Below, piece by piece: positions 34,306-43,000 of a stretch of DNA of 64,000 nt. Both the position numbers and the translations under genes were made by a program. The stretch is from an uncultured Lachnospiraceae bacterium (lineage in GTDB: Bacteria > Bacillota > Clostridia > Lachnospirales > Lachnospiraceae), in the NCBI GenBank assembly GCA_910586725.1, contig CAJUJL010000008.1, forward strand, positions 13,868-77,867. The letters are read 5' to 3'. The notes below the pieces were generated by a model. That model was not told where the DNA came from. It was given only the letters and a program-made list of their open reading frames with translations, and searched no databases. Each line of letters begins with the position of its first letter. Within the stretch, counting starts at the first letter, position 1.

Positions 34306-34818
34306 GTGAAGCTGACGACAAAGGAGATTGCTGTATTTGCAATGCTTGGAGCCGTTATGTACATCTCGAAAATGCTGATGGAATTTGCGCCGAATATTCA
34401 CTTGCTTGGCGTTTTTACAACTGCATTTACCGTGGTTTACCGAAAAAAGGCGTTGTATCCGATTTATATTTATGTATTTTTAAATGGGGTTTTCAGCGGA
34501 TTTTCTTCCTGGTGGATACCTTATTTATATATTTGGACCGTTCTGTGGGGAGCAGTTATGCTGCTTCCCCGGAATTTGCCGAAAAAAATCCGACCGGTTG
34601 TTTATATGGCGGTCTGCGCAGTTCATGGTTTTTTATTTGGAATACTCTACGCCCCTGTGCAGGCGGTTGTATTTGGATTAAGCTGGCAGGGGATGCTTGC
34701 CTGGATTGCGGCGGGAATGCCGTTTGATTTGATCCATGGCGTCAGTAATTTTTTCTGCGGTATCCTGATTTGTCCGGTGATTTCCGCATTAAAACTTGCC
34801 GAAAAAAATATTTCGTAA
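34306..34818 (+). CDS. ECF-type substrate-binding (S) component, probably corrinoid
   Basis: A 170-residue membrane protein with about six hydrophobic segments. It matches ECF transporter S components: KEIAVFAMLGAVMYISKMLM at the N-terminus (with the Ala-rich helix that contacts EcfT), followed by NIHLLGVFTTAF and a C-terminal GMPFDLIHGVSNFFCGIL. It starts with GTG three bases after the lipoprotein stop, so both are controlled by the cobalamin riboswitch. The energy-coupling genes EcfA/EcfT are not in this window. Cobalamin or a precursor is the likely substrate by context only. Confidence 0.8.
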   Translation: MKLTTKEIAVFAMLGAVMYISKMLMEFAPNIHLLGVFTTAFTVVYRKKALYPIYIYVFLNGVFSGFSSWWIPYLYIWTVLWGAVMLLPRNLPKKIRPVVYMAVCAVHGFLFGILYAPVQAVVFGLSWQGMLAWIAAGMPFDLIHGVSNFFCGILICPVISALKLAEKNIS

Positions 34819-34875
34819 TTTTTTCGTTACAAAAAGCAGATAATTGATGACAGGAAAGCTAAAGAATGTACCTGT

Positions 34876-34908
34876 AAAAAGTCGATATTCTTATTATATC
34901 GGCTTTTT
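34876..34908 (+). terminator. Terminator after the ECF gene
   Basis: Arms AAAAAGTCGATAT (34876-34888) and ATATCGGCTTTTT (34896-34908), one G-T pair, ending in a T-run. Confidence 0.8.
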
Positions 34909-34933
34909 ATATTTGACCAGGAGATACTATGTT

Positions 34934-35635
34934 ATGTTAAAAATAGCAATTTGCGATGACGACGAAAGAATGCGGCAGTATTTGCAGACCTTGATTCAAA
35001 GACAGACAGGGGAACAGCCCGACCTTTATGAATCCGGAGAAGAAATTTTGAAAAGGTATATGGATTACGATATTCTTTTTCTGGATATTTGTCTGAGACA
35101 GGAGGACGATGCGCAGAAGCTGGATGGAATGGAGACGGCCAAAAAGATTCGGGCCCATTCGGATCTGCTGATTGTTTTTATAACTGCAATGCCCGATTAT
35201 GTATATGAAGCGTATGATGTGGAAGCATTTCATTATCTGTTAAAGCCAATTGATGAAAAAAAGCTGGAAGAAGTGCTTGCGCGCGCTGTGACAAGGGCGC
35301 AGGAGAAGAAAAATATGCCTTCGCTTTTGATTAAGACGAACGGAAAATTTATGCGGATTCCGGTAGAGGATATTTGTTATGTGGAAAATGACGGCAGAAA
35401 GGTTGCGCTGCACACCAAAAACGGGGAATATTCTTATTATGAAAAGATGGAAGCGTTGGAAAAGAAGCTTACGAAAGGGTTCTTTCGATCCCACCGCGGC
35501 TATCTTGTAAATTTGCAGGAGGTTTCCGGATACGACAGAACGAGCATTACGTTAAAGTGCGGGGATGTTGTATTTTTGTCAAAACAAAAATATGCGGCCT
35601 TTGTGGCGGCCTATATGGAATATCTTACGAAATAG
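34934..35635 (+). CDS. LytTR-type response regulator (AgrA-like)
   Basis: A 233-residue DNA-binding regulator. The receiver domain (1 to about 120) has the acidic pocket (AICDDDERM), phosphoacceptor Asp51 (ILFLDICL), Thr in VFITAMPDY and Lys in LLKPIDEKK. The C-terminal LytTR domain includes IPVEDICYVENDGRKVALH and FFRSHRGYLVNL. I choose ATG 34934 with GGAGA upstream. The histidine kinase follows 11 bases later. Such pairs often sense peptides (Agr) but no peptide gene is visible. Confidence 0.9.
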   Translation: MLKIAICDDDERMRQYLQTLIQRQTGEQPDLYESGEEILKRYMDYDILFLDICLRQEDDAQKLDGMETAKKIRAHSDLLIVFITAMPDYVYEAYDVEAFHYLLKPIDEKKLEEVLARAVTRAQEKKNMPSLLIKTNGKFMRIPVEDICYVENDGRKVALHTKNGEYSYYEKMEALEKKLTKGFFRSHRGYLVNLQEVSGYDRTSITLKCGDVVFLSKQKYAAFVAAYMEYLTK

Positions 35636-35646
35636 CAGGAAAGAAC

Positions 35647-37125
35647 ATGAAGGAACAATTCTATTTTTGGATGGATTTTGCGGAATATCTGATGTTTGGA
35701 GCGGCGCTTTCTTATTTTTTAAAGGATGCTCTGGCAGAACGTTTTATTGGAAAAAGCAGAATGACGTTTGGCGTTCTGTGTTTTCAGTATGCCGCCGTGC
35801 GTATGGCGTTTTCCCATTCCGTATTTCTGAAACAGATTCTTTACGGGAAAGAGATGTTTATTGTAAACAGCAGACAGAGTATCGGCCCGGTTGTCTTTAG
35901 CATGGCAGTTACGCTGCTTGCCGGCCTGATCTTATATGATGGGAAAAAAATGCGCCTGTTATCTTTGGTAACGGCATTTTACGCGTTGCATGAGTTGATT
36001 CGTTTTGCGTTATATCCGCTGGCGGTTGGGAGTATCAACTGGATTGCAAATCGTTATAATCGGTTGTTTTGGGAAGAGGCGGCAATTGATGCCATAAAGT
36101 ATCAACAGTTAATGGAACGGGCGGAAATTATATGGAATATATTGATTTTTCTTGTGACTTTTTTTGCTTTTTTCTTTTGTATTCGAAAGTATCGGCAGTA
36201 TTTTTTGGGTGAAAACTGCCATAAAGTATACGGAGAAGCGATTCTGTTTGTTCCGGCTCTGCTTGGGTTTGTATTTACTATGATGTTAAGGAGCATTCTG
36301 TTTTATTATGATAAAGAAATCTACAGCCTGATTGAAAGTTATCTGGAATTAAATCTGTTGATTCCGGTATTGGCGCTGCTTTGCATCGCATCCATTCTTT
36401 TGAGCGTAAAAATGCTTGGCGAAGTGGAAAAAGAGCATGAAAAAAGACGCGAGGCAGAACTGTATCAGAGCCGGATGGAAGAGCTGGAGGCGCATGTGCG
36501 GGACATGGAGAACGTTAACATACAGATTCGCGGGATGAAACATGATATGAAGCATTATATTGCCGACGTCAATGCATTGTTTGCACAGGCATTTTCAGGC
36601 GATATGGCCGCAAAGGAGGAAGCGCGCCGTTATGTGGATTCCATGCAGGAGTCGCTCGAAAAACTGGATTTGAAGCATCAGACGAAAAATCCGGTGACAG
36701 ACGTGATAATGGGACGCTATTTCCGGCTGGCCATGCAGAGAAATATTGTGTTTTCCAGCGATTTTATTTACCCTTACCATATGGGCATTGATGTTTTTGA
36801 CATCAGCGTTATCTTAAATAATGGGCTGGACAATGCGTTTGAGGCTTGCGAAGCGGAAGTGGCGCCGCGGATTTCTCTGTCTGCCAGACAGAAGGGAAAT
36901 ATGTTTTTGCTTACAATAGAAAATACATTTACCGGCACGCTTGCCTGGGAAAAGGAGTTTCCAATTTCCAATAAACCGGGTCTTTTGCATGGGTTTGGCT
37001 TAAAAAACATCAAGGGCTGCGCAGACAAGTATTACGGCAGCGTTAAGGCTTGTGAGAAAGAAGAAAAATTTTGTCTGATCGTAATGCTTCAGGGTAAACG
37101 AGATTTAATGACAGAAAAGCAGTGA
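35647..37125 (+). CDS. AgrC-like GHKL sensor histidine kinase
   Basis: A 492-residue membrane kinase with six or seven hydrophobic segments in the first 270 residues, a coiled coil (about 275 to 305), and a GHKL domain. The H box is MKHDMKHYIADVNALF; the N box ILNNGLDNAFEACE; the G box GLLHGFGLKNIKGCAD. This plan is that of AgrC-type peptide sensors. It is the partner of the LytTR regulator ahead of it. Start ATG 35647 follows GCAGGAAAG. Confidence 0.9.
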   Translation: MKEQFYFWMDFAEYLMFGAALSYFLKDALAERFIGKSRMTFGVLCFQYAAVRMAFSHSVFLKQILYGKEMFIVNSRQSIGPVVFSMAVTLLAGLILYDGKKMRLLSLVTAFYALHELIRFALYPLAVGSINWIANRYNRLFWEEAAIDAIKYQQLMERAEIIWNILIFLVTFFAFFFCIRKYRQYFLGENCHKVYGEAILFVPALLGFVFTMMLRSILFYYDKEIYSLIESYLELNLLIPVLALLCIASILLSVKMLGEVEKEHEKRREAELYQSRMEELEAHVRDMENVNIQIRGMKHDMKHYIADVNALFAQAFSGDMAAKEEARRYVDSMQESLEKLDLKHQTKNPVTDVIMGRYFRLAMQRNIVFSSDFIYPYHMGIDVFDISVILNNGLDNAFEACEAEVAPRISLSARQKGNMFLLTIENTFTGTLAWEKEFPISNKPGLLHGFGLKNIKGCADKYYGSVKACEKEEKFCLIVMLQGKRDLMTEKQ

Positions 37126-37212
37126 TTGGTTACAATCGGGTGGATTTTTTTTGGTTCCTGACGATATTTATATCAGGAAATAAAATTTTAAATTTACACT
37201 GGGAGGGATACT

Positions 37213-37893
37213 ATGCGTATTACAAATCAAATGATGCAGCAAACAGCAAAGAAAACCGGAATTCCGCTCCAGCAGAATACATTGCTTGATATTTTGAATA
37301 AGAGTTCTTCTCCGTCAAACAGTCTGCTGCCATCTGTGGAAAGCAGCGGCAGTACAAATACTTTTTTGGAGAAATTGAATAACAAGAGCAACAAGCAACT
37401 GAAAGAAGCGGCGGAAAGTCTGAGCGATTATGCGTCCAGGCTGGATGATGATAAAGAAGGATCGTTGTTTGCAAAAGCAGAAGCGTCAAAAGACACATCC
37501 GAGCTTGTTGCACATATCAAAGGAATGGCGGGAGCTTATAATAAAACGATAAAATATTTAAACGGTTCCGATTCTGCGTTGGATAAATTTTATCAGCAGG
37601 AACTGAAAACGTATTTGTCTGACCATGCGGATGCTTTGAAAAAGGTGGGAATTACCAGAAATCAGGATGGCAGCATAAGTATGGATGAGAATGTTTTAAA
37701 GGCGGCGGATCTTGACAGCTTAAAAGCAGCGTTTGGCAGTTCTTCCGGATTTTCTGAGAAAGTGGGCTATGTCGCCGGCAGGGTAGCGGAAAATTCCAGA
37801 GCGTCATCCGCTGGTATATTGGGCGGTTATAACAGCAGCGGAATGGATTTTTGGAATTCTTTTACTAAAAATATGTATGATTTCTGGGGATAG
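37213..37893 (+). CDS. Unknown protein with flagellin/hook-like N-terminus
   Basis: A 226-residue, soluble, Ser/Asn/Lys-rich protein. The first residues (MRITNQMMQQTAKKTGI) recall the N-termini of FlgL-type hook-filament proteins, and the absence of Cys and of a signal peptide fits flagellar type III export. The rest is mostly helical, ending in NSSGMDFWNSFTKNMYDF. No family recognised. It starts at ATG 37213 after GGGAGGG and is followed by another small unknown gene, probably in one operon. Confidence 0.55.
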   Translation: MRITNQMMQQTAKKTGIPLQQNTLLDILNKSSSPSNSLLPSVESSGSTNTFLEKLNNKSNKQLKEAAESLSDYASRLDDDKEGSLFAKAEASKDTSELVAHIKGMAGAYNKTIKYLNGSDSALDKFYQQELKTYLSDHADALKKVGITRNQDGSISMDENVLKAADLDSLKAAFGSSSGFSEKVGYVAGRVAENSRASSAGILGGYNSSGMDFWNSFTKNMYDFWG

Positions 37894-37903
37894 GTGATTG
37901 CTT

Positions 37904-38317
37904 ATGGTAGGAAATGTAAACGGAATTGTAGAATCTATGTACGCGGCGGATCATGCCAGGACGCAGCAGAGTACTGCCAGTGAAGGGAACCGGAATTTTT
38001 CCGGGTATCTGGACTCGGCTCTTCTCAACTACCGTACGGGGCTTCTTACGGGAGGGCTTGGAGGCGGATATGGAAATTCTATGTATTTAAACGCTTTATC
38101 CGGCTCTGCGTGGCAGAGTATGGTGTTTAAAGCTATAAAAGACGAGTTGGAAAAGAAGGAAAAATCCGGAAAGTCTAAAGAAGAGACAGACCGCGGGGAA
38201 AGCAGGGCGGCTGTTTCTTCTGAAAAGAAAGAGGACTGGGCAACGATCCGTGTGATTGAACGGTATCAGTCCCCATTGCAGGAAAACGGACTGAAATCAA
38301 AAGATATTTTGGTGTAA
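37904..38317 (+). CDS. Small unknown protein, possibly rod/hook related
   Basis: A 137-residue protein of unknown function. It is polar, with no signal or membrane segment: a Ser/Asn-rich N-terminus (MVGNVNGIVESMYAADHA), a Gly-rich middle (LLTGGLGGGYGNSMYLNAL), then a helix and a charged linker (about 80 to 110). Ten bases separate it from the previous gene, so they are likely one operon. ATG 37904 follows GGATAGGTG; a TTG at 37898 is possible. Confidence 0.5.
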   Translation: MVGNVNGIVESMYAADHARTQQSTASEGNRNFSGYLDSALLNYRTGLLTGGLGGGYGNSMYLNALSGSAWQSMVFKAIKDELEKKEKSGKSKEETDRGESRAAVSSEKKEDWATIRVIERYQSPLQENGLKSKDILV

Positions 38318-38513
38318 GGCATACAGCCATTCGGCAGAGAAATCTGCTGTGTGGCTGTTTTCTGCGAATATCAGATTTGATGGTGCGTGTAAAAGGGCCG
38401 CGAAGAAGTAAAAGAAAAAAAAGAAAAAAATAGAAATGTTGTACTGGACAAAACAAAAAGTATGTGGTATTATAATTGAGCATGTTTGAGATAATGTGTG
38501 AAAGTAAATATTT

Positions 38514-38587
38514 CGATGCGTGGCTCAGTTTGGTAGAGCGCTGCGTTCGGGACGCAGAGGCCGCAGGTTCAAATCCTGTCGCATCGA
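38514..38587 (+). tRNA. tRNA-Pro, anticodon CGG
   Basis: A complete cloverleaf: acceptor CGATGCG (38514-38520) pairs with CGCATCG (38580-38586), discriminator A; D arm around GGCTCAGTTTGGTAGAGC; anticodon stem CTGCG/CGCAG with loop TTCGGGA, so anticodon CGG; T arm GCAGG/CCTGT with TTCAAAT. The CCA end is not encoded. It lies in a 501-base gap between genes (38318-38818), which also holds a terminator and a short tandem GAGAACATTT repeat near 38668 with no other clear feature. Confidence 0.95.
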
Positions 38588-38600
38588 CTGGTTGAAAAGT

Positions 38601-38641
38601 GTGGGAAACATTGATTTTACAGTGTTTCCCATGCTTTTTTA
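38601..38641 (+). terminator. Terminator after tRNA-Pro
   Basis: Arms GGGAAACA (38603-38610) and TGTTTCCC (38623-38630), then ATGC and six T, 14 bases behind the tRNA. Confidence 0.8.
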
Positions 38642-38818
38642 TTGTTCAAAATCTGTCCTGTTTTTTGAGAACATTTGAGAACAAATTTTTATACCGTGTG
38701 TGCCAAGGGCTGGAGCATATTATCAAGAAAGTTGGGGCGGGAATATTTACGCAAAAACTGGACTGTTGCGGAAGTTATGAAAGGTATGTTATAATTCAAT
38801 TAAACAAAGGAGATTGCG

Positions 38819-39700
38819 ATGAGGGACAGGAAAGTGCAGTGGCATCCGGGATTTGTGGCGGCTATGAGCCTGGAGCTTGCAGAGAACAGGGAAAATCTGG
38901 TCTTTGAGAAAGAATATAATTTAAATACCAAGCCGCTGGAAATTGACCTTCTGGTAATCAAAAAAGAAGCGTCTGTGCAGATTGGAAATGAAATCGGGGC
39001 CTTCTTTTTAGGGCATAATATTATGGAATACAAATCTCCGGAAGACCATTTGGACATTGATGCCTTTTATAAGGCTCTGGCATATGCAGGGCTTTATAAA
39101 GCTTATGGACAAACAGTTGATGAAAGAAAAGAGGATGACGTTACAGTATCGCTGCTCCGGGAATCAAGGCCGGAGAGGCTTTTCCAATATTTTGCAGAGC
39201 ATGGATATATGGTATCCAACCCGTACAAAGGGATATATTATATAAAAGGGAAAAATATGTTTCCTGTACAGATTGTTGCCACGGGCGAGCTGGATAAGGC
39301 AGAGCATACATGGCTTGGGGCGCTGTCAGAAAAACTGAAGAAACAGGATATGACGGAACTGCTGAAGAAAATTCGCCAGCTGACAGGAAAAAATGACCGG
39401 GAACTGGCAGATTCGGTTCTCGAAGTCAGCATAGGGGCAAACAGGCAGATAGTGGAAGAGTTGAAAGGAGATGCTAGTATGTGCCAGGCGTTAATGGAGA
39501 TCATGGAACCACAGTTATTATTAAGGGACGAAGAAAAGATAAATGAAGGATTGCAGAAAGGATTGCAGAAAGGATTGCAGAAAGGAATTCAGGGAACCAT
39601 AGATGCGCTTCGTAAATTTGGGCACGGAGATTTAGAGATCAAAGAAACTATCATAGAAGAGTACGGCCTTTCTGAAGAGGAGGCGGCAAGATATTTTTAG
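38819..39700 (+). CDS. Rpn/PD-(D/E)XK nuclease-like protein with QKGL repeat
   Basis: A 293-residue protein of a family frequent in Lachnospiraceae genomes. The nuclease core shows Asp in EIDLLVIKK and the E-x-K motif in NIMEYKSPE, the PD-(D/E)XK pattern of Rpn-type recombination-promoting nucleases. Near residues 242 to 258 it carries a tandem repeat (EGLQKGLQKGLQKGIQG) encoded by copies of a 12-base unit; this hinge-like repeat precedes a C-terminal helical end. Expression probably comes from a weak promoter directly upstream. Start ATG follows AAAGGAG. Confidence 0.75.
   Translation: MRDRKVQWHPGFVAAMSLELAENRENLVFEKEYNLNTKPLEIDLLVIKKEASVQIGNEIGAFFLGHNIMEYKSPEDHLDIDAFYKALAYAGLYKAYGQTVDERKEDDVTVSLLRESRPERLFQYFAEHGYMVSNPYKGIYYIKGKNMFPVQIVATGELDKAEHTWLGALSEKLKKQDMTELLKKIRQLTGKNDRELADSVLEVSIGANRQIVEELKGDASMCQALMEIMEPQLLLRDEEKINEGLQKGLQKGLQKGIQGTIDALRKFGHGDLEIKETIIEEYGLSEEEAARYF
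39545..39592 (+). repeat. 12-base tandem repeat within the nuclease gene
   Basis: Three full copies and one diverged copy of AAAGGATTGCAG, in frame, encoding repeated KGLQ. In-frame, multiple-of-three unit, so slippage changes only the linker length. Confidence 0.85.
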
Positions 39701-39727
39701 GAGATTGTTTTGAAACTATCATGGATT

Positions 39728-39766
39728 AAAAAGTCTATGCATGATTATGCTGCATAGGCTTTTATT
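39728..39766 (+). terminator. Terminator after the nuclease gene
   Basis: AAAAGTCTATGCA (39729-39741) pairs with TGCATAGGCTTTT (39751-39763), one G-T pair, then ATT. It lies in the 301-base gap 39701-40001, which also holds the next promoter. Confidence 0.75.
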
Positions 39767-39930
39767 ATTAGATTCAGAAGAAAATGAAGAATTTACAAAG
39801 TAATAAAGTGACTGATGGCATTGGGGCACGCCGGAATGTCATATTCTTTTGTGTATCGAATTATAATGCAGACTCCATAAAGTTAAGGGGGTTCTTATTT
39901 TTCCAGTATAAAGAAAGATATAAAAAAGAA

Positions 39931-39959
39931 TTGAGAATTTCTCTAAAATTAAGTATAAT
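39931..39959 (+). promoter_or_regulatory. Promoter of the GH123-like gene
   Basis: TTGAGA (39931-39936), 17 bases, TATAAT (39954-39959), 42 bases ahead of the start. Confidence 0.65.
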
Positions 39960-40001
39960 AAAGAAAAAGGAGAAAGTCACGGATTTAACAGGAGGGATAC
40001 T

Positions 40002-43000
40002 ATGGGGTGTGGTAAGAGAACTATTAAAAGGGTTTTGTGTATTTTGCTGATGCTGATACTTAGCTTTAGCGCGATACCATTTCCGGAACATGAGGTAAAC
40101 GCGGCTGCTACAAGGGAGTACACGATAAAATCGGTCACTACTGCGGGAGAAAGTGACAAATTTACGTATTACCCATCAAGCGGATGGGGACAGGGAAAGC
40201 AGATAGACGAATATTTTACTTCTAAATCTGTACAGACACAGGTAGAGGAAGGCACGGAAGCATCGGATATTTATTATACGGTTAATTTTTCTGGAACGGG
40301 AATTGCGCTGTATGGGTACAAAGATCCGGGACATGGGGCAACGGTAAAAGTTTTTATCGACGGGGAAGAAAAAACGGACTTTGACAGTTACGCACAAAGT
40401 AGAAGCGCCAGCGATGTATTGCTTTGGAGTATTGTTGGATTGGATAACGGAGAACATACGTTAAAAGCTCAGGCAACCGGAAGCAAAAACGCTTCGGCGA
40501 CGAACAGCCATATAGAAGTGACCAAGGCAGTCGTGACCGTCCCGATTGAACAGGTTCCGGCAACGAAATTTGCCTTTACAGACGAAACCTGCACGATCCG
40601 GGTAGATGAGTCAAGAGATCTTGAGTATGTCCTTGAGCCGGAAAATGCATATGCTCCGGAAGACTTGCAATTTGTATCCGACGACGCATCTGTGGCATCT
40701 GTGGATACATCCGGAAGGATTACCGGAAAGAAAGTTGGCGCGACGCGCATTACGGCGTCTTCAGAAAGCGCTGGATTATCAGACAGCATAGAAGTAACTG
40801 TGTTAGAGAAGCTGGGAGACATCGACGCGACCTATGTAGACAGTGGAGACCAGTATCAGCAGAAGGCTTACGCAGGTCTTTTAGCCGGAAGCAGAAAGTT
40901 CAGCGAACGGGTTTGGGCATGGAAAAATGACAAGGCAGTTGCGGAAATCGCAGTAATGAGCAAGCAGAAAGCATTGGAAGACGTCTCAGTCAGCATATCG
41001 AACTTAAAAGGATATGGCGCGGTCCTTCCCGCTTCTTCGGTAAAGCTTTCTTTTGTCAGAGAAGTCAAGGCATATACCGGTCATGCCGGATGGTATGCAC
41101 AAAATAAAGCAGGGACAATGCCGAGCGGACCAAGAGAATATTATCCGGAGGTCATTTATTCCGATGATCCTGTCTCCATGGACAGCGAGAGACTGCAGCT
41201 TGTATGGGTGGAAGCCTCCGTTCCGAAAGATGCGCTTGCGGGCATTTACAAAGGCACGATAACCATTTCGGCCGGAAACACTGATGAGACAATAGAGCTG
41301 GACTATACGCTTGAGGTTTTGGACGCGGTGCAGCCGGATCCGCAGGATTATGATTTTGACGTTGAGTATTGGAGCCATCCGTACAATGTGGCTTACTATT
41401 ATGAGGTAGAGCCATTTTCGGAGGAACATTTAGAGCTGTTAAAGCAGCATATGGAACTCTATAAAGACCTGGGTGGCCATGCGATTACGGCAAGCATTGT
41501 AGAAGAAGCATGGGGCGGCCAGACGTACGGCGGTGGAAATGATATTCATTATCCGTCTATGATCAAATGGATTAAGAATGCGGACGGAACATGGGAATTT
41601 GATTATACAGATTTTGATAAATGGGTTGAGTTGAATCTTGAAATTGGAATCGCAGATAAGATTATTTGTTACAGTATGATGCCGTGGGATGGCATTGTGA
41701 AATATACAGACAGGGGAACAGATACGGTCAAATCTATGACAGCCAATCCGGCAAATGCCACGCAGTACGCACAGGTATGGCAGCCGTTTCTGGAAGATTT
41801 TGTAGCGCATCTTGACGAAAAGGGTTGGTTTGACCGGACCTACATAGGTTTTGATGAACGGTCCAATATGGGAACGTCATTTGATTTAATTGATTCCGTA
41901 AAAAATAAAGACGGGAAAGCATTGAAAAAATCCGCTGCATTTAATGATTTTTCAGACAATCTGGGCGTTTTCAACAGGCTGGATTATGCTTCTGTTGGAC
42001 TTCAGCAGATTCGTCAGAACCTGGCGGGATTTAAGCAGCAGATTGCGACAAGAAGAGAAAATAACCAAAAGCTCACGATGTATACGGCGACAGAACATGT
42101 GCCGAATAGCTTTACGAAGTCAAACCCGGTGGAAAGCTACTGGACGATTATGTATGCCGGCTCGTTAAATACGACGGGATTTTTGCGGTGGGCATATGAC
42201 GCGTGGGTGGCCGATCCGCTGGAAGAGTCTACGCATTCTTCATTCCCGGCGGGCGATTGTTTCCTGGTATACCCGTCGGAACAGGAAGATGAAGTAAAAG
42301 AAAGTAAATTCTCCTTACGTCTGGCAAAGCTGGACGAAGGCGTTCGAGACATTAATAAGCTTTATCTCATGCGGGAAAAATCGGATGAGATGGCGGCTGG
42401 AGTGACAGAGATTCTGAGCCATGTCAAAGGCGATAGAATCAACGACTATGAATACAGTACAATGGCTAAAACAGACAACTGGGGACGTGAGGCAAAATGG
42501 CTGACCGAAAACGGTAAAAATTTAATGCTTTCAGATATGAAAACAGTCAAAGAGGAGATTTATAATCTCACCAAGGATTACATTGCGCAGGAATATCCGG
42601 ACCGTATTCAGGAGATAGAATTGCCGAAGCCAGACAAAACGGAATTTGAGCCGGGCGAAGTTGTGCAGTTTCCGGTCGTAGTGCAGCCCGCATCAGCAGC
42701 AGGCTCTGTTCGCTGGAGCAGCAGCGACGAAGCAGTGGCTTCCGTGGATAAAAACGGACGGATTACCATGAAAAAAGAGGGAAAAGCAACGATTACGGTT
42801 TGTTCTCCGGAGAATGCCAATATCATTGAACAAAGCGTGGAAATTATCGTTAAAACGCCCGAAGCAAAGAAACCGCTTTTGCAGCAGATACAAGCCGCTT
42901 CCGGTCTGAAACAGGGAGATTATACGGCAGAAAGCTGGGCGGCGCTTCAGAAAGCGCTGGAAGAGGCCGAAAATGTACGCAAAAATCCGCAAAGCCAGCA

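Noticed and set aside
38640..38700. Tandem GAGAACATTT repeat behind tRNA-Pro as a possible attachment site
   Set aside because: No repeat of the tRNA 3' end and no integrase gene follow; the repeat is only two units long.
39784..40050. An 88-residue frame ahead of the GH123-like gene
   Set aside because: It overlaps the promoter and start of the large secreted protein and has no ribosome site.
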